From positions 6,078,010 through 6,142,009 of the forward strand of contig CM067310.1 of assembly GCA_034231615.1 (NCBI GenBank): a DNA stretch of 64,000 nucleotides, written 5' to 3'. Shown piece after piece: positions 33,422 through 44,960 of the stretch (within the stretch, counting starts at the first letter, position 1; every line of letters starts with the position of its first letter). The position numbers and the translations under genes were made by a program. Under the pieces are notes generated by a model, which had not been told where the DNA came from, did no database searches, and was given only the letters and a program-made list of their open reading frames with translations. The stretch is from Meghimatium bilineatum (taxonomy: Eukaryota; Mollusca; Gastropoda; Stylommatophora; Philomycidae).

Positions 33422-33700
33422 ATAAATTGTGAATGTATTGCTTTGTTTTCCTTGAGAATGTTTGTATGTGATGAAATTGTCAATGTATTGCTTTGTTTTC
33501 CATGTTTGTATGTGATGAAATTGTCAATGTATTGCTTTGTTTTCCATATTTGTATGTGATGAAATTGTCAATGTATTGCTTTGTTTTCCATGTTTGTATG
33601 TGATGAAATTGTCAATGTATTGCTTTGTTTTCCATGTTTGTATGTGATGAAATTGTCAATGTATTGCTTTGTTTGCCATGTTTGTACATGATGAAATTGT
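33422..33700. repeat. 44-bp minisatellite, about six copies
   Basis: Units contain CAATGTATTGCTTTGTTTTC and TTTGTATGTGATGAAATTGT. The first unit is 50 bases and the rest about 44. Confidence 0.95.
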
Positions 33701-33717
33701 TCAAGAGTTTTTATTTC

Positions 33718-33800
33718 TTATTCTTCTGCTTTCATTTTCAAACTTGTGTAGATTAGCAGGATGTAGTCCGGAGGATGAACTGCATTGTATCATGGTTTAC
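33718..33800 (-). mobile_element. SINE-A 3' fragment
   Basis: In reverse it has TTCTTCTGCTTTCATTTTCA, AGATTAGCAGGATGTAGTCC and ATCATGGTTTACAG. Confidence 0.65.
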
Positions 33801-33829
33801 AGTATTGTCTTCTGCATTTAGCATCTGTG

Positions 33830-34030
33830 GTTTTGTTATATTGTCAGGCCTGTCATCAGAGCAAAGTCCACTGTCTTCTCCAGGTCAGAGCGACTGCCCC
33901 ATGGCTTTTGCCTCAAATCTGTATCCTCAGGCCAGGACCTTTGTCTCTGCTCTTTGTATATTGGGTAGTCCTGAAGTATGTGTTCAGAAGTCTTCGTTCT
34001 GGTTCCTCATGGACATTCATCTACAGTGAA
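33830..34030 (-). mobile_element. I-type LINE C-terminal fragment
   Basis: On the minus strand a frame reads SEHILQDYPIYKEQRQRSW, then PEDTDLRQKPWGSRSDLEKT and VDFALMTGLTI before a stop, which is the post-RNase-H end of an I-type LINE ORF2. It belongs to another subfamily than 36500-37470. Confidence 0.75.
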
Positions 34031-34149
34031 CTAATGTTCTTCTGCGTTCACTCTCTTATAACCACAATAAATAAATCATGTGATTTTCACTTGGGAGAAT
34101 GAATTATGTTTTACTGCTAGTTCCATAATTGAGAACTGTTATTTTCACC

Positions 34150-35095
34150 TCTGTGGCCCGGACATCCGATGCCCAGCAGATTCATTTTCGTCATGCCTTT
34201 AATTCAAGTAGTTGGCTTCCCTAGCCTGTTACAGGCTGTCAATCTGTCGACGGGACACGGGTGTGTAATGACTTCGCCCAGATGATTGTCATTCACGTCT
34301 ATCTCGCACGAGGTATTCTACAGCCAGTGTACTTGCTTCGTGTAATTAGACATATTGTTCCTGTGCTCATCAGGTACTGAACCCTCTCCACGAGCATGTT
34401 TCTGGTATAGGAAAGCTTGATGGTTGAGTTGGTTCAGGGCTGCCTTTGTTGTCCCGTTTATGTCTGACCCCATTGGATACGGAACCTTTTCTCTCCGCGA
34501 GGATGTTTTCGGTATAGGAAAGCTTGATGCTAGAGTTGGGCCAGGGGTGCCTTTGTTATCCATTTGTGTCTGAACCCATCTGGTGCGGAACCCTTTCGCG
34601 AGCATGTTTCCAGTATAGGAAAGCTCGACAGTAGAGTTGGACCATTGCTGCTTTCTTTGCTGCGTGCCCTCTGCCGGTAAGGAGCACCGTTAACTAGAAG
34701 CTTGTCTCAAGCTAACAGAACTTGTAGTACTGATTTCCTTGGAACATTTTCCCTTTCTATTTGCACATGACGCTGTACTTCCCTCTCATTGTACTCAATA
34801 TTTTATCTTTTCATCTCTTATCATGCCTCTACTTTTTTTGTGTAAATTGCATTGGCTACTCCTCCAATGCATGGACCGGACTGACTAACGTTACTGTGTG
34901 TCGACAGTGCCACTGCATTTGTTGGCGTAGTGGTGTCGGGGATATTGACTGTCTCTTTTGCTGTAAATTCTCTTTCCATCTGCTGCCTCCACGGATATGA
35001 TCATCAAAAGGTTTAGCCAGTTACTTTTGGAATCTTGGTCAACTGCTAACCCTGGGTCCGCTGAGATCGGTGCTATTACCCTTTACACCCCGAAA
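34150..35095. repeat. Repeat E, copy with internal triplication
   Basis: It is the same repeat as 26440-27215, but a block of about 115 bases (34365-34630) occurs three times. Each block has a GGTACTGAACC-like start, GAGCATGTTTC or GAGGATGTTTTC, and GGTATAGGAAAGCTTGATG. The 62-to-95-codon ORFs here come from these repeats and are not genes. Confidence 0.7.
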
Positions 35096-35129
35096 TAGTG
35101 TGATCTGTTGGTAATTTAGCATTGCTGTT

Positions 35130-35415
35130 ATATCAGATGTGTGTCTTTTAGACTGACACATAATTTCAGCATTGTTTCTGAGTTGCTTTGATCCTATATG
35201 GGATGGGATAGCCAAATCCATCTCATGTCCTTAGTCGTCTCCTATGATATGCATGGATGGTAATCTGTGTTGCTATTCTATGCTCCCTTTTTGAGTCAAC
35301 AATTATTTGGCAATCTCTGTACCCTCTGTCAAAAATTATAACCTACCTTATGCGCTTACGGCATGGTATGCCTGACATGTAACAGTGTTGCTGTTCTTTG
35401 CTCCCCGTTTGGGCC
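35130..35415 (-). mobile_element. SINE-A, two 5' pieces
   Basis: 35155-35305 has TATATGGGATGGGATAGCC, CCTTAGTCGTCTCC and GTTGCTATTCTATGCTCCC in reverse. 35350-35412 repeats the 5' end (GTTGCTGTTCTTTGCTCCCC). Confidence 0.65.
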
Positions 35416-35539
35416 CTCACAATACAAAAGTGGTTAATAGAGGTTAACCCGCTGTAAAAAATGGTATGTGATCCCGAGGCCAAGTATAAAAACTTATGCT
35501 GTATCAAGTTGAAACTGTATTAGAATATCAATTTCCATC

Positions 35540-35615
35540 AACTTCTTTGCGGAGATCGAACCGTAACCCTTTAGATACTACGTACGCGTTTATTAGCTCC
35601 TCTATCTTACAGCTA
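35540..35615 (-). mobile_element. tRNA-like SINE head, degraded
   Basis: In reverse it contains GGTTCGATCTC, a near-consensus B box, with a weak A-box-like GAGCTAATAAACG upstream. It does not fold as a tRNA by eye. Confidence 0.4.
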
Positions 35616-35949
35616 TTGACGAGGTCATTCGTTTTTAGTTGGTGTCCCTGATTTATAAAAATAATTTTACTCAGAAATCACAAAGTGTTACTACATATCA
35701 CACATCCAATGCATGCAGTAGAGCTATATATTTTCTGATGTCCATAAAAAGCTTGTTGGAACAACATCTGTGGTCAAATCTATTGAAAAACTGAGACTTA
35801 AATGGTTCGGCCAACACTTAATCAGCATGAACAATATAGGCCAACGGCAAGAGTATACAAATGTAAATAGAAACAGCACAAGATGGCAGATAACACAACC
35901 AAGCGTATAAACAATGGCAAAACGTATTTTTTTCTAGAAACAACATCTT

Positions 35950-36030
35950 ATTAACCAGCAAAAGTATAGGATAGGAACCGTGACCTTTCGTAAAACAGGC
36001 CCGTACCAGTCACTATTTTAGGCCACTTCA
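35950..36030 (-). mobile_element. SINE-C head, degraded
   Basis: The order GAACCGTGACCTTTCG, then CAGTCACTATTTTAGGCCAC parallels the SINE-C head at 19860-19920 with many changes. Confidence 0.45.
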
Positions 36031-36189
36031 ATTATTGCCATGATTTTCAGTGGTGATTTATTTATACTTTGTGAATTCATACTTTTGACAGCCAATGAAA
36101 ATCACAAAAATAGAGTGCCCTAAGATAGTGATTCTTTACTGAGGTCTGTCTAACAAAGGTAATTATAGGAACTAACACAAGATGCTTGT

Positions 36190-36358
36190 CGTCTTCTTCT
36201 TCAGCTTTCATTCTCAAACTCCCGCTGGATCTCTTGCAGCAGGACAATGGTCCTACTAGATTTCCAGCAGGATGTAGTCAAGAGAATATAAATGCATTGT
36301 GTCACCGTTTTATTTGTATCGATGGCCCGGCACATCCGTCTTCGGTACAAGAAGATTG
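36190..36358 (-). mobile_element. SINE-B, good copy
   Basis: It is in reverse with an intact tail: TCTTCTTCTTCAGCTTTCAT, CTCCCGCTGGATCTC, ACAATGGTCCTACTAGATTT and GCCCGGCACATCCGTCTTC. Confidence 0.85.
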
Positions 36359-36364
36359 AAGGTC

Positions 36365-36500
36365 CGGTCATTAAGGAAGTCCCCATCGAGGCCAGCACCT
36401 TGAAGTGGTGATGGGGCTTAGTTCAGCCATCAGGTGCTGGAAACTAAGACTGGTCGGGCACTCCCACTCGAGCAGGACCATCGTCCGGCCCAAGTAAGCA
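36365..36500 (+). repeat. Repeat D next to the LINE
   Basis: It has GAAGTCCCCATCGAGGCCAG, CTTGAAGTGGTGATGGGGC and GGTGCTGGAAACTAAGACTG, shared with 25975-26165. It runs into the LINE at 36500. Confidence 0.65.
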
Positions 36501-37470
36501 GAGTGCTGAAGACGGAGGCAACCAGCCAAAAGGCGCACAGATAATAAGGTTGCCACGCACAAAACACATTTTCACCCATGTGAAAGGAATACTAAGCGAT
36601 GACGAACAGAACAGTGTGCAGCGGAGGACAGTCCCCTCAGTTTCCTGGATGAGGAATATCCACAAGATATATGGGTCAGAGTATACACAGATGGGTCAGC
36701 ACAGAATGCTGTGAGGAATGGAGGTACAGGTGTATATATAGAATATCCACACAAGCCTAGAGATACAATCAGAACACCGACAGGAAAATTCTGCAATAAT
36801 TATGATACAGAAATCCAGGCAATTAGTGTGGCAGCTAAAAAACTGCTGAACTCCAACTCTGACCTACAGCCTGTGGTATTCCTGACAGATGCAAGGTCAG
36901 TGCTTCAAGCTCTCCAGTCTGGAAAACTAACAGACTTGCAAAAACTACTTAGCGAATTGTCTTACCAGTATAGGGTAACCATGCAGTGGATACCCTCTCA
37001 CTGTGGAATACCAGGAAATGAAAAAGCAGACAAACTGGCTAAGGAAGGTGCTGCCGAAGACCAACCAGATATACCAATCACCTACCATCAGAAAAAACAG
37101 ATGATCAAGTCAATAAGAAAGCCACAAACACCAACACAAGATGACTATCACAATATGAACAGATCAGAACAAGTTATAATTCTACGTCTCAGAACAGGAC
37201 ACAACCGACTCCGCAGTCACATGTATACAAAGTTCAAGATTGGCAACACGGCCATGTGTACATGTGGACAGGCAGCACAGAGTGCCAAACATATACTTCA
37301 AGAGTGTTCTGAGCATGAAACGCTGAGGCAGACATATTGGCCAGAGGAAACAACACTGGAATCAAAACTCTATGGGACACTGTATGAACTACAAAAGACA
37401 GTGAGTTTTATTAAGGAGACAGAATTACAGATATAGACATGTTTCAAGTGAACGAAAGAAGAAGAAGAAT
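36500..37470 (+). CDS. I-type LINE 3' end: RNase H domain and C-terminal knuckle (partial ORF2)
   Basis: The open frame runs through 36711 to the stop at 37437, with in-frame coding sequence upstream (EEYPQDIWVRVYTDGSAQNA at about 36640-36705). The catalytic residues are Asp in YTDGSA, Glu in TEIQAISVA, Asp in FLTDARSVLQ and the final His/Asp in SHCGIPGNEKADKLAKEG. They are followed by GHNRLRSHMYTKFKIG and CTCGQAAQSAKHILQEC. It ends with GTGAACGAAAGAAGAAGAAG, the (GAA)n tail. It is very similar to the minus-strand copy 16980-17765 and reaches further 5'. The two copies form a large inverted pair around the tubulin gene. Confidence 0.92.
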
Positions 37471-37669
37471 TCAGTAGAACTTCCTAACCTGTCTCTCACG
37501 TGAGTATTATTTTCATATAAAGAATAAGCGTGCAGAACAAGGAAGTTCTACAGATGTAAGTTGATTGTTCCAGTGAACGAGCAGGTAGATTGGTGGAAAC
37601 TAAACACAATCAATTAAAGTATGAGTCTAGGCAGAGTCCCAAAATTCAAGTCAGAGATGCGTTGCTATA
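37471..37669. other. Short spacer
   Basis: Unique-looking sequence between two LINE 3' ends; nothing was recognised. Confidence 0.4.
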
Positions 37670-37945
37670 AGTGCAGAAGAAGTCACAACAGACTGAGAAG
37701 TCACATGTTCCGAAAGCTGAAGATTGGCGAGACAGAACTGTGGACTAGGCCCAGAGACTGCAGAACACATTATTCATGTCTATCAACTCTATCAAGAAGA
37801 GAGGGAGAAAATATGGCCTACTGAGACGGCACTACTTCCAAACTTGAGGGGTTCCATGGATGACCTGAAGCGAATCACACAATTCATTGAAGCTACTTGC
37901 ACTGTAACCTGACATCTGACTGAAGAACGATGAAGAAGAAATGCA
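37670..37945 (+). mobile_element. I-type LINE C-terminal fragment, other subfamily
   Basis: It encodes in two frames NRLRSHMFRKLKIGE and then ETAEHIIHVYQLYQEEREK, WPTETALLPNLRGSMDDLKR and IEATCTVT before a stop, then a GAAGAACGATGAAGAAG tail. There is one frame change near 37740. Block B similarity to base 1 of the window begins at 37911 within its tail, so its counterpart probably lies left of the window. Confidence 0.8.
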
Positions 37946-38013
37946 GAAGAAAACGTCGCATATCAAGATACTTTAGGATGATTAACTGAAATGAAAATAG
38001 AAGAGGAGGTGAT

Positions 38014-38103
38014 TCTTCTTCTTCTTCTTCTTCTTTCGTTCACTTGAAACATGTCTATATCTGTAATTCTGTCTCCTTAATAAAACTCACTGTCTTTTGT
38101 AGT
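38014..38103 (-). mobile_element. Short I-type LINE 3' end (copy B)
   Basis: Same insertion as 104-193, with the 11-base duplication GAGGAGGTGAT at 38003-38013 and 38104-38114. Confidence 0.9.
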
Positions 38104-39182
38104 GAGGAGGTGATAAAAAATATTTTCTGGGAAACTGAAACCGCACTTTGATAGTTAGGCCGCTCGATGTGTGTACAAAGGCCAGCGATATTTTTGGAAC
38201 TCTAGCTGTTCAAAAAATATTGTTCGAACTCGAATTTCTGGTTATCGCTAACTTGTTAAAGATGCGGGACGGAGGAACTTGCAACTACAATAGTGAACAA
38301 AATAGGATGCTCATATAGATTGAAAGCTGGTATGAAGTTGGTCTAGACAAATATCAAGGGAGAACAGAGACAAAGGAAGTGGTCTAGTATGGGTGTAATA
38401 GCCTATACTATCTGAGAATAGTCAAGTATGTGGAAGAGGGGAGATTCCTTAAGCTGTTGGACAAAGAGAGGAAATAAAAACTTCTGTCCACTCTAGAAAA
38501 ATGAGAAAATTTCAAGTTAATCCAACATGGTAATCCAAAATCATGACATATTTACATGGAACTGGGAAGAATTTCAACCATGGACAAGAAAATAGACACG
38601 CAAGATGCAGAGCCAATTAAACCTCGACCATATCCCACACCCTTGAAAAATATAGGTGATATGCTAAAACATTTCTTTCACCATGGCTTCCTTATTTTGT
38701 TGTCTAAATGGTATTATAAATGAAATTATTTGCCCATATTCGACCATAATATGACAATTGAAACACTACATTGTTTTCTTTTATTGTATGCTGTGTTCTT
38801 GATAAAGAACATTTAGTCGAAACGTCAAATTTTGCTTCTTGTCCTGCGTGTTTTCAATGATTCACTGAACTTCATTACCATTGATCTAAGTGTCTCTTAC
38901 TATAAGAGAGACCCAGCGGGAATGTAAGGATGAACGTTTAAAAATACAACACTTTCGATCCCATATAACAAGAGAGGGGTCACTCTCACCTCAGGAAATT
39001 ATAACATAATTTTTAGTACTAGGAACTTAGATACAAAGTTGGTTAACCCTTCTTTGCCCAACCCCCCCCCCCCCAATTCCCATAATGAATGTTCAAAAAA
39101 TGGTCATCAAATACCTTAGTAGAGGGAATTTCACAAGAAATCAGACGAAAGACTTTTATTGAAAAACCCGCTACTTACTGAG

Positions 39183-39458
39183 GACTTCAGTAATACTTCG
39201 TTCATTCTCAACCTCCTGCATATTAGCAGGATGTAGTCAGGAGAAAGGAATGCGTTAAGTGAAGGTTTACAGCATTGCTGCGATATCTGCACCTTTCGGC
39301 TTGAGACACCCGACTTCAGCATGGCTTCGACCATATATGGGATGGGACATTCAACTCCATCCAATAACCTCCTTAGTCGCCTCTTGCGACATGCATGGAA
39401 GATAAACAGTGTTGCTATTCTTTGCTCCCTTCTCGGGCCCAGGACACACATGAGTGAG
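39183..39458 (-). mobile_element. SINE-A (copy B)
   Basis: Same insertion as 1269-1544, with CTTACTGAG on both sides (39174-39182 and 39459-39467). Confidence 0.85.
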
Positions 39459-39787
39459 CTTACTGAGAACGTATTTAATGTCCTGAACACTCCCCCCCCC
39501 CCTCCGCAGTTTTCAAAAAGAATCCAAGTGATTAGCTTTTGTGGGCGTGTACTCCCCCTAAATTCTTTCTAAAAGTTGTATTTACGGACCTGTTTTTCCG
39601 TACAATCGATTGAACAGTTTACTAAAAGTTCAGACCAGGCCCTAGGTCAAACTACCAGTTCCCCACAGGATAGACTGGTCATTAGGCCACACAATACGAC
39701 CCGATGTAGCCAACGGGAGTAACATACAAGGTTGAAAAGAGCGTGTCTTGGATTACCAAGACACATTCACCAGCTAACTAGCTAAAA

Positions 39788-40642
39788 CACAATACGTGCA
39801 ATAGTTGATTTCCCAGGAATATCATTGGGAGGACATAACATAAATAATTTGAGATACGCGGATGGCACTGTTCTGATTGTCAAAAGCGAGGAAGACTTTC
39901 AAGATTTAATTAATGTAGTAGTCACAGAAAGTAAAGAGAAAGGCCTCTTTCTAAACATAAAAAACCCTATAAGTAATGGTTATTTCAAAGAATCAAACTA
40001 CCACACCTTGCAAGATCAAAGTGAATGATATAGTATTAAAACAGGTTCACCAATTCAAATATATAGGTATAATGATTCCAGCAGATGGAAGTAGTTCAAC
40101 AGAAATAAGAAGCAGAATAGGGCATGCAACATTTTTCAAACAACATTCAGAAAAATGAAAAATATATTGTGTAACATGACCGTGTCATTAGAGGGGAGGA
40201 AGAGAGTTCTGCAGTGCTATATAACCCCTATACTAACATATGGGTGCGAATCTTGGACAATAAACAAACTGGAAAGTGGAAAATTAGAGGCAACAGAAAT
40301 GTGGTTCTACAGAAGAATGCTGCGAATACCATGGGCTGCCAGAAAAGCTAATGTGGAGGTTTTAAAAGAGCCAAATCTGAAACGGACCTTATTCAATAAT
40401 ATAAGAAAAAGACAATCTTCATTTTTTGGCAACTTCGTGAGACAGGGGGGTTTGTAGAAAATAGTAACAACAGACAAGATTGAAGGCAACAGAGACAGAG
40501 GAAGACAGCGTGAGAAAATATTAGACAGTTTGACAACCTGGCACGACAGGGAAACAACGATTTTGATACATCATGCTAGAGATAGAGAGCTGCGAAGAGC
40601 CATGATCGCCTACGCCTGCCGGCATGGCACCTGATGATGATG
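39788..40642 (+). mobile_element. RTE-type LINE fragment (copy B)
   Basis: Same insertion as 1873-2727, with the AACTAGCTAAAA duplication at 39776-39787 and 40643-40654. It shares the YADG change and the frame breaks; a few substitutions differ (EATEMWF here, EAIEMWF in copy A). Confidence 0.9.
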
Positions 40643-40682
40643 AACTAGCTAAAAATCGATTGAACAGTTTACTAAAAGTTTT

Positions 40683-41082
40683 GTAGTTAATGCAATGTAG
40701 TTAATGTAATGTAGTTAATGTAATGTAGTTAATGTAATGTTAATGTAGTTAATGTAATGTAGTTAATGTAATGTTAATGTAGTTAATGTAATGTAGTTAA
40801 TGTAATGTAATGTAGTTAATGTAATGTTAATGTTGTTAATGTAATGTAGTTAATGTAATGTTATGTAGTTAACGTAATGTAGTTAATGTAATGTAATGTA
40901 GTTAATGTAATGTAGTTAATGTAATGTAGTTAATGTAATGTAATGTAGTTAATGTAATGTAGTTAATGTAATGTAATGTAGTTAATGTAATGTAATGTAG
41001 TTAATGTAATGTAGTTAATGTAATGTAATGTAGTTAATGTAATGTAATGTAGTTAATGTAATGTAATGTAGTTAATGTAATG
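40683..41082. repeat. 14-bp satellite (copy B, expanded)
   Basis: Same array as 2769-2976 but about 400 bases long, with more variant units, including TTGTTAATG and GTTAACGTAAT. Confidence 0.95.
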
Positions 41083-41159
41083 AAGTCAGAATATTCTATA
41101 AACCCCCCCCCCCCCTTTCTAACAACTAAATAGTTTAGTAAAATGTACCTCTTAAGATG

Positions 41160-41600
41160 AGGTCATCATCATCTTCAAACCCATACCCTCTTCGTGGTCG
41201 TATACATGACCGGCTCGGGTAGAAGACCTGTTCGCTAAATTAAGTTGGACCCCATTCGTGACTTTTGTGATTAGTGTGGGGGCTTTTGATTGGTCGCTAT
41301 TTACATACATACTTAGTTATTCCTCTAGGGTCAAAGACGGATGTCATAGATTTCCATGTCTTGTGTTTCATTGCAATTTGTTTTAGGTTTTCATTGTTTC
41401 TGATACCGATGGTGAAGCGTTCTCTTGTAATAGTTCTACGTAAGGTCTCTCTTGGTCTTCATCGTTTTCTCTTGCCCCTTGGTGACCACACAAAGTGTGA
41501 CAGGGGAGTCTTTCGGTATCCATTAGTAGCGCGTGTCCGATGTAATTCCAGCGACGCTTTCTAATATAGGCAGATACATATTTTTGTTTTTGGTACTTTT
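41160..41600 (-). mobile_element. LINE 3' fragment of another family (copy B)
   Basis: Same as 3052-3490, with IRKRRWNYIGHALLMDTERL and the (GATGAT)n tail. Confidence 0.75.
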
Positions 41601-43030
41601 TTAAGTATCGCATAGCTTAGGATGTCAGGACTTGAAGCTGTGTTTGATTTCTCACCTATTGTTTTAATTACTTCGCCTATTGTTATATCTGCATTTATAT
41701 ATGATGATTCTGCATTATTTATTGGTTTAGTGTTTAGTTCCTGCAGAATTGTCTGACGTCTATTTATCTCATTTAGGTTTAGGTTGTTATTAGCACTAAC
41801 TGAGTAAAAATATTCGGCCAGTACATTAGCCTTCTCTTTATCAGTAAGTGCTGTATTTAATGCTGGCATTATGCTACGTTTGGATTTGCCTCCACTGATA
41901 GCTTTCAGTTTCTTCCATACTTCTGATGATGGCGTTCTGAAGCTTATGGTTTCACAGAAAGTTCTCCAGTGGAGTTGTTTAGCTTTAAAGATTAGTTTAT
42001 TGGTTGAATTTCTTATTTCTTTATAGTTTAGTATATTCTCTTCTGATCTCTTATATCTAGCTAGTTTGAGTGCTTTATCTCTAATTTTAATCTTCTCATC
42101 CAGTTTAGGGTTCCACCATGGAACTGGGTTTTTAGGTTTATGTCTATTTGTTCTTGTTATATTTACTGGTATAATATTATTAGGCATGTTTTCATTTGGT
42201 ATATATTTTACTGCTACTTTGAGTAGTTCATTTGTGAGATCCTCAGCAAATTCTTCTACATTGTTGGTATTAATATTATTTATTCCTACTGTCATTAGCT
42301 CTGTTGTTAGTGCCTCCCAGTTGGCTTTTCTATAGTTAAATGTTGGTTTTTTGTTTACTTCACTGAGATTACATTTAGCTCTAATATTAATTTCAATTGG
42401 TAGATGGTCAGATCCACTAGCATTTAGTGTCTGCCACTTGGTTGTGAATAGGTTAGTTGTTACAATGCTCAAGTCTAAGACTGAGTCATTGCCATTTGCT
42501 ATTGGATTAATTCTGGTTATAGAACCATCATTTAAAATGACTAGGTTATTAATGTCACAAAAATCTGCTATAAGTTCCCCTGTCTTGTCTGACTTATGAC
42601 TGCCCCACATTGTGTGGTGGGCATTGAAATCACCGACAATAAGGGTTCTCCTAGTTAGTTTTGATGTTAGCACTTCTATATCGTTGGTGGTTAGTATACC
42701 TTTAGGGTTATATATGGTTATTATTTTAGTTCCTACTGGTTTGCTATCTATGGTTACACTTATTCCTTCTATATTATTTGAGTTAAATCTTTCCCAGTCT
42801 ACTATTGTATACGATTCGTTAATAATGAAGGCAACCCCTCCACCTTTGGAGTTGTGATCATTTCTTACTATTTTATGGCCTGGAAAGTTTAGTTTTTGGT
42901 TAATATTTAGGTTTGTTTCCTGTAGAGCATAGATTACTCTCTCAGACTGATATTTAGTCATTAGAGGAGCTATATTCTGTCTCACACTGGTAACATTCCA
43001 CTGAATTATCTTTATTTGATTTTTATCCAT
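41561..43030 (-). CDS. I-type LINE ORF2, endonuclease part (copy B)
   Basis: 489 codons from ATG 43030. It has the same endonuclease motifs as 3492-4922 (IIQWNVTSVRQN, VGDFNAHHTMWG, SDHLPIEI) and likewise loses the reverse transcriptase core after PDILSYAIL, but reads on for 13 more codons into the fused segment. A few replacements distinguish the copies, for example ASSPD for ASGPD. The two genomic copies of one insertion have few differences in this part, consistent with a recent duplication. Confidence 0.9.
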   Translation of the reverse strand: MDKNQIKIIQWNVTSVRQNIAPLMTKYQSERVIYALQETNLNINQKLNFPGHKIVRNDHNSKGGGVAFIINESYTIVDWERFNSNNIEGISVTIDSKPVGTKIITIYNPKGILTTNDIEVLTSKLTRRTLIVGDFNAHHTMWGSHKSDKTGELIADFCDINNLVILNDGSITRINPIANGNDSVLDLSIVTTNLFTTKWQTLNASGSDHLPIEINIRAKCNLSEVNKKPTFNYRKANWEALTTELMTVGINNINTNNVEEFAEDLTNELLKVAVKYIPNENMPNNIIPVNITRTNRHKPKNPVPWWNPKLDEKIKIRDKALKLARYKRSEENILNYKEIRNSTNKLIFKAKQLHWRTFCETISFRTPSSEVWKKLKAISGGKSKRSIMPALNTALTDKEKANVLAEYFYSVSANNNLNLNEINRRQTILQELNTKPINNAESSYINADITIGEVIKTIGEKSNTASSPDILSYAILKKVPKTKICICLY

Positions 43031-43076
43031 TATGGTTTATTGCTAATTGTTATTAGGCTCTGTAATTTAAGTTTAC

Positions 43077-44505
43077 TTATTGGTGTTTGGTGGTTTTGTT
43101 ATGAGTGCGTTTGGAGGTTGCTGCCCGAGCCAGTGTTCTAGTTATTCTTCTGCCTGTCCGTTGTTCCTCTTCCTGGCGGTTCTCTACTATTAGTTTTAGT
43201 ATGTTCCTAACTTCTCTTAGTTTCTTTGTGATCATGTCCTTCCACTCTTCTTTCTTTTCATGTTGTTCCTTCCTTTTGTCTCCTTTCCTCATTTTCTAGT
43301 TGTTTCTCAGTTTCTATTCGTTTGAGAAGTTCTTCATTGTCCTTCTTTAATGCATTGACACTGCTGATTCCTTCCTGGATCCTTTCCAGTATAACTTTGT
43401 CTAGATGGTCCGTTTCAGCTTTCTGTCTTTCCTCGTTTGGTCCTTCAGCCTTCCGGCTGTTCTGAAGTGTACTAGGTTACTGACCAGCATTTCTTTGGCA
43501 CTTTTGGTGGTTTATTTTCATTTAATTTTTGTTGTTTGACATGTTTATTTCTTAGTTCATTTTTAATTTTTTTGGCATGCAGGGCATCCTAAATATTTTG
43601 CACTATGGCTCCCAGAGCAGTTAGCACACTTTATGTTATTGTTTGCTGTTTTATAATCTTTGTCGTTCAATACAACATGGCATTGGTGAACTGAGTGGGG
43701 TCCTGAACAGTATCTACACCTGGTACTGTTCCTGCATGTTGCCTTCGTGTAGCAAAATTGCTGGCACTTGGAACACTGAAGTACATATGGGATGTACACT
43801 TGTGTTCTCAGGGCCCCACACAAGAGCATATGGGATGTACACTTGTGTTCTCAGGGCCCCACACAAGAGCATATGGGATGTACACTTGTGTTCTCAGGGC
43901 CCCACACAAGAGCACCAAATGTTGCGGAACATCATTTCCCTTATTAATGACCATGACTACTCTGCTTGTTTTTTTATTTTTATAAAGTCTTTTGGCTTTT
44001 ATTATGTCCGCTTTCGGATTCTCTATTTTTAATCTGTTTAATATTTCCTGGTCATTAATTCTGGTGTCTATGCCTTTAATGACCAGTTGCATAGTCTCAT
44101 TTAATATTTGGATTTTAATTTTAATTTGGTGGGCCAGTGTTGTAGTTATACTTTTATATTTATTAATTTTATTTATCACTGCCTCTGTGTGGTTGTTAGG
44201 GTTAAGAGTGACAATAACTCCTCTTCTGATTTGGATATTTTGTATCGATTTCTTATTGACTATGTTGTTGATCAGTTCTATTATATTATTCTCTGGTAGG
44301 GAGGTTATTGCTACTTCCTGACCTGCAATTTGCTTTATTATGATCTTTAGTTTATTTTTAGGATGTAGCTGTTTAAGACTAGTTCTTTTCTGTTTTCGAT
44401 GGCTGCCCTCTGGTTGCTGCCACGTGGTTCTAATCTAGGTCTCTTTACGTAGGTTTTTTTATTTAGATTACTTTTAGTAATATTGGCATAGCTTTTACTT
44501 TCCAT
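43077..44505 (-). pseudogene. I-type LINE ORF1 (copy B), broken
   Basis: It starts at ATG 44505 and holds the N-terminal stretch that copy A lacks (SLPENNIIELINNIVNKKSI and IQIRRGVIVTLNPNNHTE), the RRM-like block and the CCHC knuckles at 43563-43790. It is still broken by the 43-base triplication at 43783-43911 and by frame changes. It also has 6 extra bases near 44115 and 3 near 43325 relative to copy A. Confidence 0.85.
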
Positions 44506-44960
44506 TATTTTTTTATTTGGTAGTTTAAAAGGTTTTATGTTATGTTAAGGCTAAAGGTAAATGTCAACCAAATGTTCAAGAAAAAAATGTTGGCATGCCC
44601 TGAGTCACTGTATCCCTATGATGGGCCTCAGCCTTTGGAAAACAATGCAGTTCCCCCCTCCCCAGTTATGCACAGTACATCTCTGGCTCCCTCCCAACCA
44701 CATCCAGTTTTGTTAGACTATAGCTTATGACCATAAAAAATAGAAAAAAAATCTCGGTTCAGGTAATTCTGTCACCTCATCCTCGGTATATAAACAATTG
44801 CTTCTTACTTTAAAAATCAGGATACTATATTTATATCATTGATGGCTAAAATAGAAATCACTAATTTATTTAATGAAAACAAGTAACCACATGCATTGTT
44901 TATACTTCTTAACGTTTATTCAAGAAGAATTTAGCATGTATTACGTCCTATAACACATAG

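Noticed and set aside
34318-34605. Repeat-containing 95-codon protein
   Set aside because: It comes from the 115-base triplication in repeat E; the intronic copy of the same repeat has no matching frame.
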